The notes: generated by a model from the sequence alone, not told the origin. Positions 1 through 5,229 are shown, numbered from the stretch's first letter. The stretch is 5,229 bases of DNA from an uncultured Collinsella sp. (GCA_900549535.1 UROR01000133.1:1-5229); one strand, 5' to 3'. Translations and numbers: made by a program.

Positions 1-769
1 AGCCGAGCGCTCTGGTAGCGCGGGCGGGCGGACGTCTGGTTCGCAGGGGGCATCTCGCGGTGCTTGGGCATCGGGCGCGACGCCGCCGGTGTCCGCGCCG
101 GTCGAAGAAGAGCCGTATGACTACGTCCCGCTCGATGCCTACGGTGCCGCGCCCGTGGAGGCCGTCGACGACCTGCCGCCGATTGATGTGCCTGATGGTA
201 TGGGTGCTGTGCCTGTGACTGATGGTTCGGGCGCTCCGGCTGCGGCGGCGCCGATGGTTCTTACTGATCTTGAGCGCAAGTCCTTGGCAGGGGAGCGCGA
301 GCTGCTGACCATGCTCACGAGTTACCCCGACCTGTTCCGCACGTATGCCGACCGCATCTGCTCCATCGAGTGGGTTGACCCACGTCACGAGTCCATCGCG
401 TGGGCCGTTCTGGCGACGCCGCCGGGAACCGATCCTGCAGCCTGCATGGATGCGGCACGCTCGGTGTGTCCCGATGCGGCAACGCTTGTGAGTGCCGGGC
501 GCATCTCGGCGACGAGCAAGCACCCCACCGAGACGAACATCGTGTTTATGCTCGATACGCTCGAGCTCTACACCATCAAGCGCCGCATGCGTGCTGCACA
601 GGCCAAGCTGCGCCAGGACCGTTCACTCGATGATGAGGCCCGTCGCGCGCTGACCGTTCAGGCCGCGCAGGATTCGCAGCGTCAACGCGAACTGCAAAAG
701 TCGATCGGCGGCGTGGCGGACCCGTTCCGTTTGATCGGCCTGGAGGCCGCAGGCACCGAACAGGCCTAG
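1..769 (+). CDS. dnaG: DNA primase DnaG, C-terminal part (5' end outside window)
   Basis: DnaG makes RNA primers at the replication fork. The reading frame is open from base 2 to the TAG at 767-769, giving 255 residues; the zinc-binding and TOPRIM catalytic domains lie upstream of the window. Residues 1 to about 85 of the visible part are a low-complexity linker rich in Gly, Ser, Ala, Pro and acidic residues. From about base 260 (LTDLERKSLAGERELLTML) a helical region of about 170 residues has the character of the primase C-terminal domain that docks on the replicative helicase DnaB. It includes the segment HPTETNIVFMLDTLELYTIK and ends in PFRLIGLEA. A GTG at base 89 is an in-frame internal codon and should not be taken as the start, because the frame continues to the left edge. 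The position directly upstream of rpoD is the classical dnaG-rpoD arrangement and supports the call, since the C-terminal domain alone is poorly conserved. Confidence 0.88.
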   Translation, partial: AERSGSAGGRTSGSQGASRGAWASGATPPVSAPVEEEPYDYVPLDAYGAAPVEAVDDLPPIDVPDGMGAVPVTDGSGAPAAAAPMVLTDLERKSLAGERELLTMLTSYPDLFRTYADRICSIEWVDPRHESIAWAVLATPPGTDPAACMDAARSVCPDAATLVSAGRISATSKHPTETNIVFMLDTLELYTIKRRMRAAQAKLRQDRSLDDEARRALTVQAAQDSQRQRELQKSIGGVADPFRLIGLEAAGTEQA

Positions 770-836
770 ATGTTGTGGTCAACCAGCGTATTCTCGCCTA
801 TATCCAGTCCTCTTTTTGGGTATAGACGTCAATGTG

Positions 837-847
837 TGTGCTAAAGT
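837..847 (+). promoter_or_regulatory. Probable extended -10 promoter of rpoD
   Basis: TGTGCTAAAGT reads as an extended -10 element: TG, one base, then the hexamer TAAAGT at 842-847, which matches 4 of 6 consensus positions. No good -35 sits at the normal distance; TTGGGT at 816-821 is 20 bases away. Transcription would start near base 854, leaving a leader of about 26 bases before the GTG at 880. The ATG at 865 would then lie only about 11 bases into the transcript, which also argues against it as the start. If real, rpoD has its own promoter in addition to any read-through from dnaG. This is a pattern-level call. Confidence 0.45.
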
Positions 848-867
848 ATTGAGTCCTGTGGACTATG

Positions 868-874
868 AAGGGAG
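868..874 (+). promoter_or_regulatory. Ribosome binding site that decides the rpoD start
   Basis: AAGGGAG lies 5 bases before the GTG at 880. The in-frame ATG at 865 has no purine-rich site in front of it, and the Shine-Dalgarno sequence would fall inside its own coding region. The GTG is therefore the better start. Confidence 0.8.
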
Positions 875-879
875 AATCT

Positions 880-2226
880 GTGCCAAAAAAGACTGAGAGC
901 ACGGGTACTGGGCTGGAATCCTACGTTGCAAAGCTCATGGGCAACGGCTCAAACAGGACTTCGGTAACCGAGGACGAGATTCAGGTCGCCCTGAAGGATA
1001 TCGATGTATCTGACGAGCAGCTCAACGCGGTGTATTCCGCGCTGCGCAACAGCGGCATCCAGATTATCTCCGCGAGCGGAAACGACGACGCTCCCATGGG
1101 CGTCGAAGATGACGATAACGATAGCGATACCGATGATTTCGATGACGACGAGCACGATTCCGGTTCACTCGACGATCACGAGCTTAAGATGGCTCGTCAG
1201 GCCGACGCCGAGATGGGTTCTTCCAAGAGCAAGAAGAAGCGCACCGTGCGTACGTCCCGTTCGCGCTCGCGCGTGCGCGGCATCGATGCCTCCACGGTGA
1301 TGCTGACCGGCGACCCGGTTCGTATGTACCTTAAGGAGATCGGTAAGGTCGACCTGCTGACCGCCTCCGAAGAGGTCGATCTGGCCATGAAGATCGAGGC
1401 CGGTCTCGATGCCACCGAGAAGCTCGAGGCCGCAGAGGCGGGCGAGATCGAGCTTACCCGCGCCGAGATACGTCGCCTGACCCGTATCGAGAACGTGGGT
1501 CTCGAGGCCAAGCAGGCGCTCATCAGCGCCAACCTGCGTCTGGTCGTCTCCATCGCCAAGCGCTACGTCGGTCGCGGCATGCTGTTCTTGGACCTGATCC
1601 AGGAGGGCAACCTCGGTCTGATCCGCGCCGTCGAGAAGTTCGACTACCAGAAGGGCTTTAAGTTCTCCACGTACGCCACGTGGTGGATCCGTCAGGCCAT
1701 CACGCGCGCTATCGCCGACCAGGCCCGTACCATCCGTATTCCCGTGCACATGGTCGAGACCATCAACAAACTCGTTCGCGTGCAGCGCCAGCTTCTCCAG
1801 GACCTGGGTCGCGATCCGACCCCCGAGGAGATCGGTTCCGAGATGGACATGAGTGCCGACCGCGTCCGCGAGATCCAGAAGATTTCGCAGGAGCCCGTGT
1901 CGCTCGAGACCCCTATCGGCGAGGAAGAGGATTCCCAGCTGGGCGACTTCATCGAGGACTCCCAGGCTATCGTTCCGCCCGATGCCGCCAGCTTCTCCAT
2001 GCTGCAGGAGCAGCTCACCCAGGTGCTCGACTCGCTTGCCGATCGTGAGCGCAAGGTTATCGAGCTGCGCTTTGGCCTTGTTGACGGACATCCCCGTACG
2101 CTCGAGGAAGTCGGCCGCGAGTTTGGCGTCACGCGTGAGCGCATCCGTCAGATCGAGTCCAAGACCCTGGCCAAGCTCCGTCACCCCAGCCGCTCCAGCA
2201 AGCTCAAAGACTATATTGAGTCTTAA
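880..2226 (+). CDS. rpoD: Principal RNA polymerase sigma factor (sigma-70/SigA)
   Basis: This 448-residue protein is the housekeeping sigma factor that directs RNA polymerase to -35/-10 promoters. Counting from the GTG start, residues about 10-68 are a region 1.1-like segment. An acidic stretch follows (76-101, 16 of 26 residues Asp or Glu), then a basic stretch (114-134, KSKKKRTVRT and SRSRSRVRG). Region 1.2 begins at DPVRMYLKEIG. Region 2 contains SANLRLVVSIAKRY, DLIQEGNLGLIRAVEKFDY and STYATWWIRQAITRAIADQ. The melting tryptophans W268/W269 and the -10 recognition residues Q272/T275 are present. Region 3 runs from about 294 to 370, and region 3.2 includes DSQLGDFIEDS. Region 4 ends with the -35-binding helix VTRERIRQIE (417-426) and KLRHPSRSSKLKDY. 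Full regions 1.1, 3 and 4 together mark it as primary rather than alternative. Upstream dnaG and a strong downstream terminator make it the last gene of its transcript. An ATG at 865 would add five residues but lacks a binding site. Confidence 0.97.
   Translation: MPKKTESTGTGLESYVAKLMGNGSNRTSVTEDEIQVALKDIDVSDEQLNAVYSALRNSGIQIISASGNDDAPMGVEDDDNDSDTDDFDDDEHDSGSLDDHELKMARQADAEMGSSKSKKKRTVRTSRSRSRVRGIDASTVMLTGDPVRMYLKEIGKVDLLTASEEVDLAMKIEAGLDATEKLEAAEAGEIELTRAEIRRLTRIENVGLEAKQALISANLRLVVSIAKRYVGRGMLFLDLIQEGNLGLIRAVEKFDYQKGFKFSTYATWWIRQAITRAIADQARTIRIPVHMVETINKLVRVQRQLLQDLGRDPTPEEIGSEMDMSADRVREIQKISQEPVSLETPIGEEEDSQLGDFIEDSQAIVPPDAASFSMLQEQLTQVLDSLADRERKVIELRFGLVDGHPRTLEEVGREFGVTRERIRQIESKTLAKLRHPSRSSKLKDYIES
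1108..1152 (+). repeat. Low-complexity GATNNC-type Asp tract inside rpoD
   Basis: Four consecutive GATNNC hexamers (1108-1131) are followed by further GAT and GAC codons, producing an almost pure Asp stretch alternating with Asn, Ser and Thr (residues 77-91). It lies in the flexible linker between sigma regions 1.1 and 1.2. GAT is used here more than GAC, unlike the C-ending preference elsewhere, so length variation between strains by slippage is plausible but inferred. Confidence 0.6.
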
Positions 2227-2238
2227 CCTCGCAAGCAA

Positions 2239-2274
2239 GAAGCGCCCTCAAGCACATCCGCTTGGGGGCGCTTT
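2239..2274 (+). terminator. Intrinsic terminator after rpoD
   Basis: AGCGCCCTCAAGC (2241-2253) pairs with GCTTGGGGGCGCT (2260-2272) around a six-base loop, with one T-G wobble. Flanking A-T and G-T pairs extend the stem to about 15 pairs. It starts 14 bases after the rpoD stop. The T-tract is short (TTTC), but the stem is very stable, so it should end the dnaG-rpoD transcript. Confidence 0.82.
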
Positions 2275-2278
2275 CATG

Positions 2279-2317
2279 TAGTCGTTGGGTAGTCATTGGG
2301 GACGTCCCCAATGACTA
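2279..2317. repeat. Perfect 28-base palindrome with tandem duplicated arm
   Basis: The 14-base arm TAGTCATTGGGGAC (2290-2303) is followed immediately by its exact reverse complement (2304-2317), with the centre at GAC|GTC. The 11 bases before it (2279-2289, TAGTCGTTGGG) are a tandem near-copy of the start of the left arm (2290-2300), differing at one base. The structure sits between the rpoD terminator and the tRNA-Asn promoter. It has no T-tract on either strand, so it is not a normal terminator. Possible identities are a dispersed REP-like element, an operator for a dimeric regulator, or a leftover of a small mobile element. The sequence alone does not decide between them. Confidence 0.85.
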
Positions 2318-2320
2318 GAT

Positions 2321-2371
2321 CGGAAAAATTCTCAAAAAAGTTCTTGCCCTAAGCTGATTCGTCCGTATAAT
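2321..2371 (+). promoter_or_regulatory. tRNA-Asn promoter with UP-like element
   Basis: TTGCCC (2344-2349, 4 of 6 consensus positions) and a perfect TATAAT (2366-2371) are separated by 16 bases. Directly upstream, 2321-2340 is an A-rich stretch (AAAAATTCTCAAAAAA) at the position of an UP element, which would contact the alpha subunit of RNA polymerase. Transcription should begin near 2378, about 24 bases before the mature tRNA. The next gene downstream is a tRNA, which fits a strong constitutive promoter. Confidence 0.85.
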
Positions 2372-2401
2372 AAACTTCGTTGCTTGAGAGCACGCACCTA
2401 T

Positions 2402-2476
2402 TCCTCGGTAGCTCAATGGTAGAGCACGCGGCTGTTAACCGCGCTGTTGTAGGTTCGAGTCCTACCCGGGGAGCCA
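2402..2476 (+). tRNA. tRNA-Asn (anticodon GTT)
   Basis: A complete cloverleaf can be drawn. The acceptor stem TCCTCGG (2402-2408) pairs with CCGGGGA (2466-2472), with one T-G wobble. The D stem is GCTC/GAGC (2411-2414, 2422-2425) around AATGGTA. The anticodon stem CGCGG/CCGCG (2427-2431, 2439-2443) holds loop CTGTTAA with anticodon GTT at 2434-2436. A five-base variable loop is followed by T stem GTAGG/CCTAC with loop TTCGAGT. The discriminator base is G73, as expected for asparagine, and the 3' CCA (2474-2476) is encoded. It has its own promoter and terminator and so is a single-gene transcription unit. Confidence 0.97.
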
Positions 2477-2482
2477 GGTTGT

Positions 2483-2512
2483 AAAACCCGTCGCTTATGT
2501 GGCGGGTTTTTT
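2483..2512 (+). terminator. Intrinsic terminator after tRNA-Asn
   Basis: AAAACCCGTCGC (2483-2494) folds back on GTGGCGGGTTTT (2499-2510) around a four-base loop, with two G-T wobbles, and a run of six T (2507-2512) follows the GC-rich stem. It starts six bases after the encoded CCA. Confidence 0.9.
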
Positions 2513-2608
2513 CATGCCGCGATCGCCTGGCGCGAACGTTACCGTATCAACATTTCGTGTCGAGGATGTAATCCCGTGACCCGCCACCTCAACATGGCGC
2601 GGTCGTTG

Positions 2609-2614
2609 TAGAAT
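2609..2614 (+). promoter_or_regulatory. Possible -10 element for the asp23-fakA-recG cluster
   Basis: TAGAAT matches 5 of 6 positions of the -10 consensus and lies 57 bases before the GTG start at 2671. No convincing -35 is present at 16-18 bases upstream. The stretch 2513-2670 lies between the tRNA terminator and this gene cluster, so a promoter is expected here. Apart from this hexamer, the only other things noted are an eight-base GCGATCGC palindrome at 2519-2526 and a weak CGCCA/TGGCG hairpin at 2582-2599. Confidence 0.4.
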
Positions 2615-2658
2615 ATTGCAATGATTGCTCCCACGACATGGTGCCGCGAGCACCAGAT

Positions 2659-2664
2659 AAGGAG
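2659..2664 (+). promoter_or_regulatory. Ribosome binding site that decides the asp23 start
   Basis: AAGGAG is a near-perfect Shine-Dalgarno sequence six bases before the GTG at 2671. The upstream in-frame ATG at 2638 has no such site, and the 11 extra residues it would add (MVPRAPDKEIL) do not resemble the family's N-terminus. Confidence 0.88.
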
Positions 2665-2670
2665 ATTCTT

Positions 2671-3027
2671 GTGTCTGAGACCATTAACGGCAGCCTGAGC
2701 GTCTCGAACGACGTTATTGCCGATATTGCCGGTTATGCCGCGATGACGTGCTACGGCGTCGTCGGTATGGCCGAACAGCTGCAGGGCGCCGAGAGCGTGC
2801 GCCTGCTTGCCGGTCAGCGCCTCCGCAAGGGCGTGCTTGTCTCCGCCGACGAGAACGGCCTTACGGTCGATCTTCACGTCGTGCTCGAGAACGGCGTCAA
2901 CATGAAGTCCGTCTGCCACAATCTTTCGAGCTCCGTTGCCTTCACCCTGCAGGAGATCGCCCAGATCGATCCCGCCAGCCTTAAGATCGGCATCCACATC
3001 GACGCGCTCAAGAGCCGTCTGAACTAG
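2671..3027 (+). CDS. Asp23/Gls24 (YloU-like) family protein
   Basis: This 118-residue cytoplasmic protein has no signal peptide or membrane segment. It matches the Asp23/Gls24 family in length (usually about 110-150 residues) and layout. The N-terminal part GSLSVSNDVIADIAGYAAM leads into CYGVVGM. A central strand pair with LTVDLHVVLENGVNM follows, then a helix NLSSSVAFTLQEIAQI and a final strand LKIGIHIDAL. In Firmicutes this family includes alkaline-shock Asp23, YloU, and YqhY, which has been linked to acetyl-CoA carboxylase; the molecular activity is not settled. It is followed after 27 bases by a FakA/YloV-type gene, the same pairing as yloU-yloV in Bacillus, which supports YloU-type identity. 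No rpmB gene is seen upstream; a tRNA unit sits there instead. The GTG start is chosen for its strong ribosome binding site. Confidence 0.88.
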   Translation: MSETINGSLSVSNDVIADIAGYAAMTCYGVVGMAEQLQGAESVRLLAGQRLRKGVLVSADENGLTVDLHVVLENGVNMKSVCHNLSSSVAFTLQEIAQIDPASLKIGIHIDALKSRLN

Positions 3028-3054
3028 CATCCGAAAACGGAGATTCAAATACCC

Positions 3055-4716
3055 ATGATTGCAAAGACCATTCGCACCTGTTTTCCGATCGCTGCGGCTG
3101 CCGTTTCCGAAAAGGCCGAGGAGATCAACAAGCTCAACGTCTTCCCCGTGCCCGACGGCGACACCGGTACCAACATGTCACTCACGCTCGCCTCGGTGAC
3201 CAAGGAGCTTTCCGCCCTTCCCGCCGATGCCGATATGGAGGCCATCGCCGGCGCCATCACCCACGGCTCCCTGATGGGCGCTCGCGGCAACTCCGGCGTC
3301 ATCACCTCGCAGATTCTGCGCGGCGTGGCCGAGGGTCTCGTCTCCGCCGATGAGCCTATCACGTCCGCCAACATCGCCTTCGCCTTCCGCCGCGCCGTCA
3401 AGGTCGCCTTCCAGGCTGTCCGTAAACCCATCGAGGGCACGATCCTCACGGTGCTGCGCGATGTCTCGACCAAGGCCGACGAGTGCGAAAAGAAGAAGTT
3501 CTCGGCCGAGGACGCGCTCGATGCTATCGTCGTCGAGGCCTACCAGTCCGTCGCCCGCACGCCCGACCTGCTGCCCGTTCTGAAGGAGAACGGCGTGGTC
3601 GACTCTGGCGCCTTTGGCTTTGCCATCTTCCTGGAGAACTTTGTTGCCGCCGCTCTTGGCCGCAGCACCGTTGTCGAGGATTTCTCCGCCACGTTTGATT
3701 CCGCTTGCTCTGCCCGCGACGCGGCCCTTGGTCGCGTTGAGATCGAGGCCAACGACGACTGGGAGGGCTCGGAGTTCCGCTACTGCAACGAGTTCCTCTT
3801 TAAGGCCGACGCCCCGTTTGACGAGGACGAGTGCCTTAAGTTCCTGGGCTCCATGGGCGACTGTGAGCTTCTCGTGGGTGCCTACCCCGACTACAAGATC
3901 CATGTGCACTCCAACACGCCTAACCTGGTGCTCGAGCACATGCTGCAGCTTGGTCAGATCTACGAGGTCTTTATCCACAACATGGAGATGGAGGCCCACG
4001 ACCGTACCGCCAAGATTCACGAGGACCAGGAAAAGGCCGCTGAGCCTGCCAAGGCGTTGGGCTTTGTCGCCGTTGCCGCCGGCTCTGGCGAGGCCGACAT
4101 CCTCAAGTCCCTCGGCGTTGACGTGATCGTCTCGGGTGGCCAGACCATGAACCCCTCGACCGCCGACCTACTGGGCGCGGTGGACCAGGTCAACGCGACC
4201 TCGGTCATCATCCTGCCCAACAACGGCAATATCCGCATGGCTGCCGAGGCCGCTGCCTCTGCCTGCACCGACAAGAAGGTCGCCGTCGTTCCCACCAAGA
4301 CCGTCCCGCAGGCCTTCTCGGCGCTGTTCGCGGTCCTGCCCGATTCCGAGCTCGAGGACGCCGTCGCCGCTATGGTCGACGCCATCAGCGAGGTCCGCGA
4401 TGGCGAGGTCACCCGTGCCGTGCGCGATTCCAGCGCCTCTGACGGCTCTCCGATTCACTCCGGTGATGTCATGGGTATCATTGCCGGCTCCATCGACGTG
4501 GTCGGCTCCGATGTGAAGCAGGTCACGCTCGATTGCATCAACCGCATGCAGGAGGAAGAGGAGGGCGACGCACTGACGATTCTGGCCGGCGAGGAGCTGT
4601 CCGATGAGGCCTTCCAGGAGATCGTCGACGCCATCGAGGAGGCTCAGCCCGACCTGGAGATCGATGCTCATCGTGGCGAGCAGCCGCTCTATCCCGTGAT
4701 CTTCTCGATCGAGTAG
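3055..4716 (+). CDS. fakA: Fatty acid kinase ATP-binding subunit FakA (YloV/DAK2 family)
   Basis: FakA phosphorylates fatty acids held by a FakB partner, using ATP, to give acyl-phosphate for phospholipid synthesis. The protein has 553 residues, a normal length. An N-terminal DhaL/DAK2 kinase domain (about 1-200) shows NVFPVPDGDTGTNMSLT with metal-binding D34 and D36 and N40, then MGARGNSGVITSQILRG (74-90) and VVDSGAFGF (181-189). The middle domain (about 238-315) contains FRYCNEF and KIHVHSN; C244, H283 and H285 match the Cys-His-His zinc site known in FakA. The C-terminal domain (about 335-553) has GGQTMNPSTADLL, ILPNNGNIRMAAE and VVPTKTVPQAF, and ends YPVIFSIE. No key residue looks missing. 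The start ATG has only GGAGA (3039-3043) as a binding site, about 11-12 bases away, which is a long spacing. No FakB (DegV family) gene is in the window. It is probably co-transcribed with the Asp23-like gene and recG. Confidence 0.93.
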   Translation: MIAKTIRTCFPIAAAAVSEKAEEINKLNVFPVPDGDTGTNMSLTLASVTKELSALPADADMEAIAGAITHGSLMGARGNSGVITSQILRGVAEGLVSADEPITSANIAFAFRRAVKVAFQAVRKPIEGTILTVLRDVSTKADECEKKKFSAEDALDAIVVEAYQSVARTPDLLPVLKENGVVDSGAFGFAIFLENFVAAALGRSTVVEDFSATFDSACSARDAALGRVEIEANDDWEGSEFRYCNEFLFKADAPFDEDECLKFLGSMGDCELLVGAYPDYKIHVHSNTPNLVLEHMLQLGQIYEVFIHNMEMEAHDRTAKIHEDQEKAAEPAKALGFVAVAAGSGEADILKSLGVDVIVSGGQTMNPSTADLLGAVDQVNATSVIILPNNGNIRMAAEAAASACTDKKVAVVPTKTVPQAFSALFAVLPDSELEDAVAAMVDAISEVRDGEVTRAVRDSSASDGSPIHSGDVMGIIAGSIDVVGSDVKQVTLDCINRMQEEEEGDALTILAGEELSDEAFQEIVDAIEEAQPDLEIDAHRGEQPLYPVIFSIE

Positions 4717-4726
4717 GCATCTACCC

Positions 4727-5229
4727 ATGTCCGAGCTGTGCTCCGTGCCGCGCGCCTCGGAGCGCTTTGCCCAGAGCAATGCGCTCGACGAGGATATCGC
4801 GCGACTCAAATATGTTTCGGGTAAACGTGAGGAGGCCCTTCGCCGTCTGGGAATTCGGACGGTGGGGGACCTCCTTCTCCATATCCCTCACCGATATCTC
4901 GACTTTACGCGCTCCTGGTCCATCGAGATGGCTCCCATCGGTACCGTGTGCACGATTGTCGCCACGGTCGATCGTATCGTTCAAAAGCAGCCCCGCCCGC
5001 GTATGCAGGTGACCGAGGTCTCGCTGGTGGACGAGACGGGCGTGCTGCAGGTCGCCTTTTTCCGTCAGCCCTGGATCGCCCAGCAGTTCAAGCAAGGCGA
5101 CCGCCTGGCCGTGATGGGTAAGGTCGAGTTTGCCTACGGCTTTAAGCAGATGGCCTCGCCGCATTTCGAAAAGCTCGAGGATGGGCGTGCCGCGGGCACC
5201 ATACTGCCGGTCCATTATGTGAGCGATGG
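4727..5229 (+). CDS. recG: ATP-dependent DNA helicase RecG, N-terminal part (3' end outside window)
   Basis: RecG remodels stalled replication forks and branch-migrates Holliday junctions. The frame is open from ATG 4727 to the right edge, giving 167 residues of a protein that is usually near 700. Residues 27-61 (LKYVSGKREEALRRLGIRTV, then LLLHIPHRYLDF) match the typical RecG entry segment, in which a variant of LKGVGPKR is followed by LGI.TV.DLL..PRRY. Residues about 68-150 form the OB-fold wedge domain: GTVCTIVATV, VSLVDETGVLQVAFFRQPW, then FKQGDRLAVMGKVE. The segment ILPVHYVSDG at the edge corresponds to the PVYPLTEGL-like linker before the helicase domains, so all helicase motifs lie beyond the window. 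It starts 10 bases after the fakA stop with no clear binding site (only AGTAGG at 4712-4717), so translational coupling to fakA is likely. Confidence 0.92.
   Translation, partial: MSELCSVPRASERFAQSNALDEDIARLKYVSGKREEALRRLGIRTVGDLLLHIPHRYLDFTRSWSIEMAPIGTVCTIVATVDRIVQKQPRPRMQVTEVSLVDETGVLQVAFFRQPWIAQQFKQGDRLAVMGKVEFAYGFKQMASPHFEKLEDGRAAGTILPVHYVSD

Noticed and set aside
164..190. Acidic DDLPP segment in the primase linker as an SSB-like tail
   Set aside because: It loosely resembles the DDDIPF tail of single-strand binding protein, but it is internal and lacks the terminal Phe that makes the tail bind its partners.
1165..2238. Long open frame (357 codons) on the minus strand across rpoD
   Set aside because: It lies wholly opposite a confidently identified sigma factor, and its Leu/Gly/Asp/Ala-rich translation has no recognisable domain. 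It is explained by the strong C-ending codon bias of rpoD on the other strand.
2290..2317. Palindrome as a bidirectional terminator
   Set aside because: Neither strand has a T-run directly after the stem, and rpoD already has its own terminator hairpin at about 2239-2274.
2519..2526. GCGATCGC eight-base palindrome as a regulatory or HIP1-type site
   Set aside because: It is the only copy I noticed while reading, and an eight-base palindrome is easily expected by chance in GC-rich sequence.
2539..3048. Minus-strand open frame of 169 codons over the asp23 region
   Set aside because: It covers the Asp23/Gls24 gene and its upstream region antisense; the sense protein matches a family and has a strong ribosome binding site, while this one shows neither.
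3178..4020. Long open frame (280 codons) on the minus strand across fakA
   Set aside because: Same cause: mirror of a biased, clearly coding gene, with a composition of Gly/Val/Asp/Leu/His-rich sequence lacking any domain or upstream binding site.
4721..5215. Minus-strand open frame opposite recG
   Set aside because: The + strand frame from 4727 gives a clear RecG N-terminus with wedge-domain motifs, so the minus-strand frame is a shadow.

Overview
The window carries ordinary housekeeping chromosome. It looks like a Gram-positive, moderately GC-rich bacterium, most likely a member of the Coriobacteriia (Collinsella or Olsenella type). This rests on C-ending codon preference, a principal sigma factor with an acidic then basic N-terminal extension, and an Asp23/Gls24 - fatty acid kinase A - recG gene order that Firmicutes also have. 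The assignment is inferred from the look of the proteins, not from a database comparison. All genes read on the + strand.

Bases 1-769 hold the C-terminal third of DNA primase (dnaG): a long disordered linker followed by the helicase-binding domain. A 110-base gap with a probable extended -10 promoter leads to rpoD (880-2226), the principal sigma-70 factor, which starts at a GTG behind a good ribosome binding site. Together these are the dnaG-rpoD part of the classical macromolecular synthesis operon. A strong hairpin (about 2240-2274) closes rpoD.

Bases 2275-2401 hold the most unusual non-coding structure: a perfect 28-base palindrome (2290-2317) whose left arm is preceded by a tandem near-copy of itself. 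Next come an A-rich UP-like element and a near-consensus promoter. These drive a complete tRNA-Asn(GTT) gene with encoded CCA (2402-2476) and its own intrinsic terminator (2483-2512).

Bases 2513-2670 are non-coding, with a possible -10 element. From 2671 a tightly packed cluster runs to the right edge: an Asp23/Gls24-family protein (118 aa), a FakA/YloV-type fatty acid kinase (553 aa), and the first 167 residues of the RecG branch-migration helicase. Gaps of 27 and 10 bases suggest a single transcript. FakA makes acyl-phosphate for phospholipid synthesis with a FakB partner that is not seen here, and the Asp23/Gls24 family has links to envelope and fatty-acid metabolism. RecG is probably a conserved passenger in this neighbourhood.

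I see no CRISPR array, phage, insertion sequence or new multi-gene system. The items most worth a second look are the palindrome with its duplicated arm, the charge-blocked sigma-factor extension, and the conserved but poorly explained asp23-fakA-recG grouping.
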